Positions 60,079 to 64,000 of a stretch of DNA of 64,000 bases are shown here, piece by piece (within the stretch, counting starts at the first letter, position 1; every line of letters starts with the position of its first letter). Source of the DNA: Sphingorhabdus_B arenilitoris (lineage in GTDB: Bacteria > Pseudomonadota > Alphaproteobacteria > Sphingomonadales > Sphingomonadaceae); contig NZ_JBHSDH010000012.1 of the NCBI RefSeq assembly GCF_042651485.1, forward strand, positions 1-64,000, in the 5' to 3' direction. The notes under the pieces were generated by a model that ran no database searches, was not told the origin of the DNA, and saw nothing but the letters and a program-made list of their open reading frames with translations. The translations under genes and the position numbers were made by a program.

Positions 60079-62481
60079 TTATCCCGTGATGGTCAGCGTT
60101 GCGGTTTCAAAGCTTTCGGAGCTGTTGCCGACCATGATATCAAATTCACCCGGTTCGACCACGCGCTTCATATTGATATCCCACATTTGAAACGCCTCTG
60201 GTCCCAATTTGAAGCTGACATTCTGGACTGTGCCCGGCTGCACGGTGATGCGTTTAAATGCTTTCAAATCTTTGACCGACCGGGTCACAGAGCTGAATTT
60301 GTCACGGATATACAGCTGCACCACTTCGTCACCGGCAACCGCGCCGGTATTTTTTACCGATACGGTCACGGTGACATTGCCGTCCGTTCCAATGCTGCTG
60401 GCTGATAATGTCGGTTTTGAAATGGTAAAGCTAGTATAGCTGAGCCCGAACCCAAACGGATAGAGCGGCGATTTGTCGGCCAGCACATATCCGCGCCGTG
60501 CCGTTGGTTTGTGGTTATAGAAGAATGGTAGCTGCCCTACATTGCGCGGGAAAGTAACCGGCAATTTGCCGCCGGGATTGACTTTGCCGAGCAGGATATT
60601 GGCGAGGGCATTGCCGCCTTGTTCACCCAGATACCAGCTTTCCAGTATCGCATTCGCTTCATTGGCGATTTTTTCGATCGCGGGCGGACGGCCATTGACC
60701 AGCACGACCGTGATCGGCTTGCCCAATGCTTTGAGCGCATCAAACAGCTCTTGTTGTTCGCCGACCAATTCCAAACTGTCGCGGTCGCCCAAATGATTTT
60801 CCGCCCAACCTTCACGGCTGGTTTGCTCGGTATCGCCCAGTGTCAGGATAATCTGATCCGCGTCCTTGGCCTTTTCCACAGCTTCGGCAATCATTTTCAA
60901 ATTGTCTTCGCGCGGTATCAGGGTGACTTTATCTTCATACCAATCATCGCTTTCGGTGATCTTCACACCTTGGGCAAAAACGATATTCGCTTTATCGCCC
61001 ACCGCTGCCTTCATGCCGTCAAGCAGCGACACTTTATTGCGCGGAATGCCGAGATAACCGCCCAGCCGTGCAATATTGGCGCTGGGTCCGATGACAGCGA
61101 TCGTTGGTTTTTGCCCGGCTTTTCCGTTAAGCTTCAGTGGCAACGTGCCGTCATTTTTCAGCAGCACGACCGACCGTTCCGCCGATGTCCGGGCCAATGT
61201 AACCGCTTCGGCATTATTGGTTAGCGCCTTGGCCTTGGCGGCGTCGCCATAGGGATTTTCAAACAGGCCAGCGTTGAATTTCAATGTCAGCATCCGCCGC
61301 ACCGCCATATCGACGTCGGCCTCTTTCACCTTACCTTCGCGCACCAGCTTCACCAGTGTTTCATAAGACGCACCATTGGGCAAATCCGTATCCACACCGG
61401 CATTCAGCGCGAGCATGGCGGCTTCTTCCTTCGTTGCGGCAATTTTGTGGCGGCTAATCATTTCGTCGATGGCAAAATAGTCGCTTACGACCATGCCCTC
61501 AAATCCCCATTCACCGCGCAGCACATCATGGAGCAGCCATCTGTTGGCATGGCTTGGAACCCCGTCAATTTCATTATAGGACGCCATGACTGCTTCAACA
61601 TGGGTGCGTTTCACCACTTGTTCAAAAGGCGGGAAGAAATATTCGCGCAGCACGCGTTCCGAGATATTGGCGGGGCCCACGTTGGTGCCGCTTTCGGGTT
61701 GGCCATGGCCGGTCATATGTTTCAGCGTCGCAAATACTTTCCCATCGGGCAACTTCCCCTTGGTGCCAACGCCTTGCAATCCATTGACCGCAGCAACGCC
61801 CATTTCGCTGACCAAATAGGGGTCTTCTCCAAAAGTTTCTTCGAACCGGCCCCACCGCGGGTCACGGGCCACATCGACCACAGGTGATAAAACCAGACTG
61901 GACCCGCGCACCCGAATTTCGCGGGCAATCACATTATTGATCTCCTGCACCATGGCCGGGTCCCAGGACGAGGCCATCGCAATCGCTTGAGGAAAGCTGG
62001 TCGCGTTCACAGCGGCATAGCCGTGCAGGCCCTCTTCATGCATCAACACAGGTATGCCCAGCCGGGTTTTTTCGGTCGCATATTTTTGCACCGCATTGAT
62101 CAGGCGGACCGTGCCCTCTTCGTCGCGCCATTTTGACGCCAATGGTGACGCCGGACCTTTATCGTCGCTGGGGCGGGTAAACTGGCCAATGCCATTGGGG
62201 AATAACTTCGCGAATTTTTCCGGTGCAAATTCGCCTTGCTCATCCATGATATCGGGCTTTTGCTGCCAGATGGTCATCATCTGAGTGACTTTTTCTTCCA
62301 AAGTCATCCGGGCCAGCAAATCCTCCACCCGCGCTTCCACGGGCGCGCTCGCGTCCTTATACAGCGGCGCTGCGGCGGTACTGTTCTGGGCCGCCATAAT
62401 GTCCTGCGCAGAAACAGCAGACGGCACCGACAGCGCACAGACCGCAGCCGACAAGGCGTATTTCCATTGACGATGTATCAT
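60079..62481 (-). CDS. Secreted GH3 glycosidase (beta-xylosidase or beta-glucosidase)
   Basis: An 800-residue enzyme from ATG 62481, with GGGAGAGAGAAT upstream. A signal peptide of about 24 residues ends VSAQ. The GH3 N-terminal barrel holds LSPVVDVARDPRWGRFEETFGED and nucleophile Asp334 in VVSDYFAIDEM; the second domain carries the probable acid/base Glu in SREGWAENHLGDRDSLELVG, and residues 700-790 form a fibronectin III-like domain. By family it removes terminal sugars from the non-reducing end. The neighbouring xylose genes favour xylosidase, but sequence alone does not decide. Its promoter region carries the operators at 62507 and 62543. Confidence 0.88.
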   Translation of the reverse strand: MIHRQWKYALSAAVCALSVPSAVSAQDIMAAQNSTAAAPLYKDASAPVEARVEDLLARMTLEEKVTQMMTIWQQKPDIMDEQGEFAPEKFAKLFPNGIGQFTRPSDDKGPASPLASKWRDEEGTVRLINAVQKYATEKTRLGIPVLMHEEGLHGYAAVNATSFPQAIAMASSWDPAMVQEINNVIAREIRVRGSSLVLSPVVDVARDPRWGRFEETFGEDPYLVSEMGVAAVNGLQGVGTKGKLPDGKVFATLKHMTGHGQPESGTNVGPANISERVLREYFFPPFEQVVKRTHVEAVMASYNEIDGVPSHANRWLLHDVLRGEWGFEGMVVSDYFAIDEMISRHKIAATKEEAAMLALNAGVDTDLPNGASYETLVKLVREGKVKEADVDMAVRRMLTLKFNAGLFENPYGDAAKAKALTNNAEAVTLARTSAERSVVLLKNDGTLPLKLNGKAGQKPTIAVIGPSANIARLGGYLGIPRNKVSLLDGMKAAVGDKANIVFAQGVKITESDDWYEDKVTLIPREDNLKMIAEAVEKAKDADQIILTLGDTEQTSREGWAENHLGDRDSLELVGEQQELFDALKALGKPITVVLVNGRPPAIEKIANEANAILESWYLGEQGGNALANILLGKVNPGGKLPVTFPRNVGQLPFFYNHKPTARRGYVLADKSPLYPFGFGLSYTSFTISKPTLSASSIGTDGNVTVTVSVKNTGAVAGDEVVQLYIRDKFSSVTRSVKDLKAFKRITVQPGTVQNVSFKLGPEAFQMWDINMKRVVEPGEFDIMVGNSSESFETATLTITG

Positions 62482-62506
62482 ATTCTCTCTCCCAATTGCT
62501 ATTTGT

Positions 62507-62518
62507 GGTAGCGCTATC
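62507..62518. promoter_or_regulatory. LacI-type operator at GH3 promoter
   Basis: GGTAGCGCTATC differs from the palindrome at 58515 by one base (C for T in one half-site). It is about 25 bp upstream of the GH3 start codon, close enough to block its promoter. Confidence 0.75.
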
Positions 62519-62542
62519 AAAATATCAATGTTGCGTCAATCG

Positions 62543-62554
62543 GGTAGCGCTGGC
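62543..62554. promoter_or_regulatory. Second operator copy upstream of LacI-type gene
   Basis: GGTAGCGCTGGC keeps the left half and CG core of the operator but is degenerate in the right half. Its centre is 36 bp from the preceding copy, and it lies 80 bp before the regulator start, which suggests autoregulation. Confidence 0.6.
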
Positions 62555-62633
62555 AATGCTATGCACAGGAATGCGCCAAAGGTATGCGGTTATCAAATGC
62601 CATATTCGGGGGCATAATGGGGAAGGGTCTAAC

Positions 62634-63704
62634 TTGCGCAAACGTCGCACCTTAAAACAGCAGGGCGGGCCGCGTCACGGCCGGCTGACGATCGATGATG
62701 TCGCGCGCGAAGCCGGCTTTTCGCCCATGACGGTGTCGCGGGTGATTAATGCCGACAGTAATGTGAAAGCAGCGACCCGCGAGCATATTCAAAAAGTTAT
62801 CGCCGAAATGGGCTATAGCCCCAATGCTGCGGCGCGTTCCTTGGCGGGCGGGCGCGAAAGGCGGATCGCACTGATCTATCAAAACCCTAGCGCCGCTTAT
62901 CTCAGTCGGGTTTTATTTGGCAGCCTCGAACGGGCGCGTAACTTGCACGCGCAATTGGTTGTTGAAGATTGTGGCTCGGGGCGCGATGCGAAAAAGGCGA
63001 TAGACGGGCTGTTCGCGTCGGGTGTGGAAGGGGTCATATTAACGCCGCCCTTGTCCGATGACGAAAAATTGCTGCGCCATTTGATGAAGAATAAACATCC
63101 GTTTGCGGTGGTTGCCAATTGGAATCCTGAAGGCGAAATGTCGGTTGTCTATATTGATGATCGTTCGGCCGCTCGCCGGATAACCGAATATCTATTGTCA
63201 CTGGGACATCGCCATATTGCCATGATCGAAGGCCCAGAAGGGCAAAAGGCCAGTAGCGAAAGGCGCGCAGGATATGGCGATGCGCTGAATGCAGCCGGGA
63301 TCGAAATTGATCCGTCGCTTATTGAAGCTGGTGCCTTCACTTTTCGGTCCGGCATGGTTGCGGCGGAAAAATTAATGGCGTTACCGCATCCGCCGACAGC
63401 AATATTTGCGGCCAATGATGATATGGGGGCAGGGGCGATTACCGCGCTGCACCGCATCAACCTGAATGTCCCAGATGACGTGTCGGTATGCGGCTTTGAT
63501 GATTCGGATTTCGCCAAATCGATTTGGCCAGAGCTGACCACGATGCACCAACCTATTTCGGATATGGCAGCAGAAGCGGTGGAGCAGTTGGTCACCGGCC
63601 TGAAAAGCTATTCCAAAATTAACGGCTGGCCGCGCGGCGAAACCGAAATGGCGGTTAAATTGGTCAAACGGGCCTCTACCGCGAAGTTGAAAAGGCAAAA
63701 ATAG
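62634..63704 (+). CDS. LacI-family transcriptional repressor of the xylose cluster
   Basis: A protein of 356 residues from TTG 62634, preceded by GGGGAAGG at a good distance; the frame is open to 62496, but that leader is not LacI-like. The helix-turn-helix is LTIDDVAREAGFSPMTVSRV with the hinge helix YSPNAAARSLAG, followed by a periplasmic-binding-protein-type ligand domain ending at FDDSDFAKSIWPELTTMHQP. It should bind GGTAGCGCTACC-type sites near the transporter, epimerase-xylBA and GH3 genes and release them on binding a sugar, probably xylose or a xyloside. It is divergent from the GH3 gene. Confidence 0.9.
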   Translation: MRKRRTLKQQGGPRHGRLTIDDVAREAGFSPMTVSRVINADSNVKAATREHIQKVIAEMGYSPNAAARSLAGGRERRIALIYQNPSAAYLSRVLFGSLERARNLHAQLVVEDCGSGRDAKKAIDGLFASGVEGVILTPPLSDDEKLLRHLMKNKHPFAVVANWNPEGEMSVVYIDDRSAARRITEYLLSLGHRHIAMIEGPEGQKASSERRAGYGDALNAAGIEIDPSLIEAGAFTFRSGMVAAEKLMALPHPPTAIFAANDDMGAGAITALHRINLNVPDDVSVCGFDDSDFAKSIWPELTTMHQPISDMAAEAVEQLVTGLKSYSKINGWPRGETEMAVKLVKRASTAKLKRQK

Positions 63705-63849
63705 CTGTCCTACAAGGGGGCAGATATTGTAGTCGGCTCAAGTGATGACATATCTTCCGGCACGAAACCCTGTAAGAATTCTGGGCCCCTTGGGGTTGGC
63801 AACTTTCGCCAGTGTCACCGAATCAGGACGGCGAGCGAATATCAGTTAT

Positions 63850-64000
63850 ATGACCCGCCTTTTTCTATTTTTGCTTTTGCTCATAACGCCGTGGATGGCG
63901 GTTCAGGCGCAATTGCCCGGGGCGCCGCTTAACGTCCCTGCTACATTGGAAGCCGAAACGATGACTCCCGCGCCGGGCGGCGAGGTGACGTTGGCCTTTG
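63850..64000 (+). CDS. DsbD-like thiol:disulfide interchange protein, 5' fragment
   Basis: The first 50 residues are seen before the window ends. A signal peptide (MTRLFLFLLLLITPWMAVQA) is followed by LNVPATLEAETMTPAPGGEVTLAF, which resembles the N-terminal beta-sandwich domain of DsbD/ScsB-type reductases that pass electrons from cytosolic thioredoxin to the periplasm. The rest is outside the window, so the transmembrane and C-terminal thioredoxin domains cannot be checked. Confidence 0.6.
   Translation, partial: MTRLFLFLLLLITPWMAVQAQLPGAPLNVPATLEAETMTPAPGGEVTLAF

Overview
The window reads as a chromosomal segment of an alphaproteobacterium, most likely a member of the Sphingomonadales (Sphingopyxis/Sphingorhabdus-like). 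The evidence is the gene content and order: isoaspartate methyltransferase-like gene, TolC, PopZ-like protein (DUF2497) and valS in a row; LytS/LytTR regulators; a DUF3489/DUF2924/serine-recombinase module; and short GC-rich palindromes typical of sphingomonads, one of them inside valS. This placement is inference, because no rRNA gene is present.

Layout. 1-171 is the broken-off start of an IS110-type transposase. 276-15548 is mostly ordinary chromosome: a secreted WG-repeat protein, an HD-domain protein, a LytS-type kinase with its LytTR regulator, a small phosphatase-like protein, YghU, tadA with a small lipoprotein, rpmB, a phytase-like esterase, a glycine-zipper protein, a YdbS/YdbT-like pair of PH-domain membrane proteins, a nitronate monooxygenase, and a phosphotransferase followed by a CrtC/AttH-like protein.

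15549-26475 is a mobile island. It opens with two sets of about 21-bp-spaced short repeats that look like iterons. It then carries a ParB-domain DNA methyltransferase with a DUF5681 protein, the DUF3489-DUF2924-serine recombinase operon, and a three-gene operon with 4-bp overlaps: a small ribbon-helix-helix-like protein, a C5-cytosine methyltransferase, and a 663-residue GHKL ATPase with a C-terminal PD-(D/E)XK nuclease motif. The last operon is a non-classical restriction-modification or defence candidate and the most interesting system in the window.

26476-44623 is a type I secretion locus. A peptidase-dead HlyB-type exporter and an HlyD adaptor are followed by a duplicated scrap of the substrate, an AT-rich three-gene cassette (unknown protein, PIN-like protein, lipoprotein) and a 4099-residue RTX/Ig-repeat/EF-hand giant protein, which is the likely exported adhesin. 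A complete IS5-family element (44824-46125, perfect 20-bp inverted repeats) and a tRNA-Cys gene follow.

46974-54695 holds the methyltransferase-like gene, tolC, popZ-like gene, an S9 peptidase and valS; valS contains an in-frame palindromic insertion. 54817-63704 is a xylose / xylo-oligosaccharide cluster: aldose 1-epimerase, xylB and xylA on the minus strand, a sugar MFS transporter, a secreted GH3 glycosidase and a LacI-type regulator. Copies of the palindrome GGTAGCGCTACC lie in both divergent promoter regions and probably are the regulator's operators. The window ends inside the start of a DsbD-like gene. All family calls come from reading motifs by eye; no database search was run.
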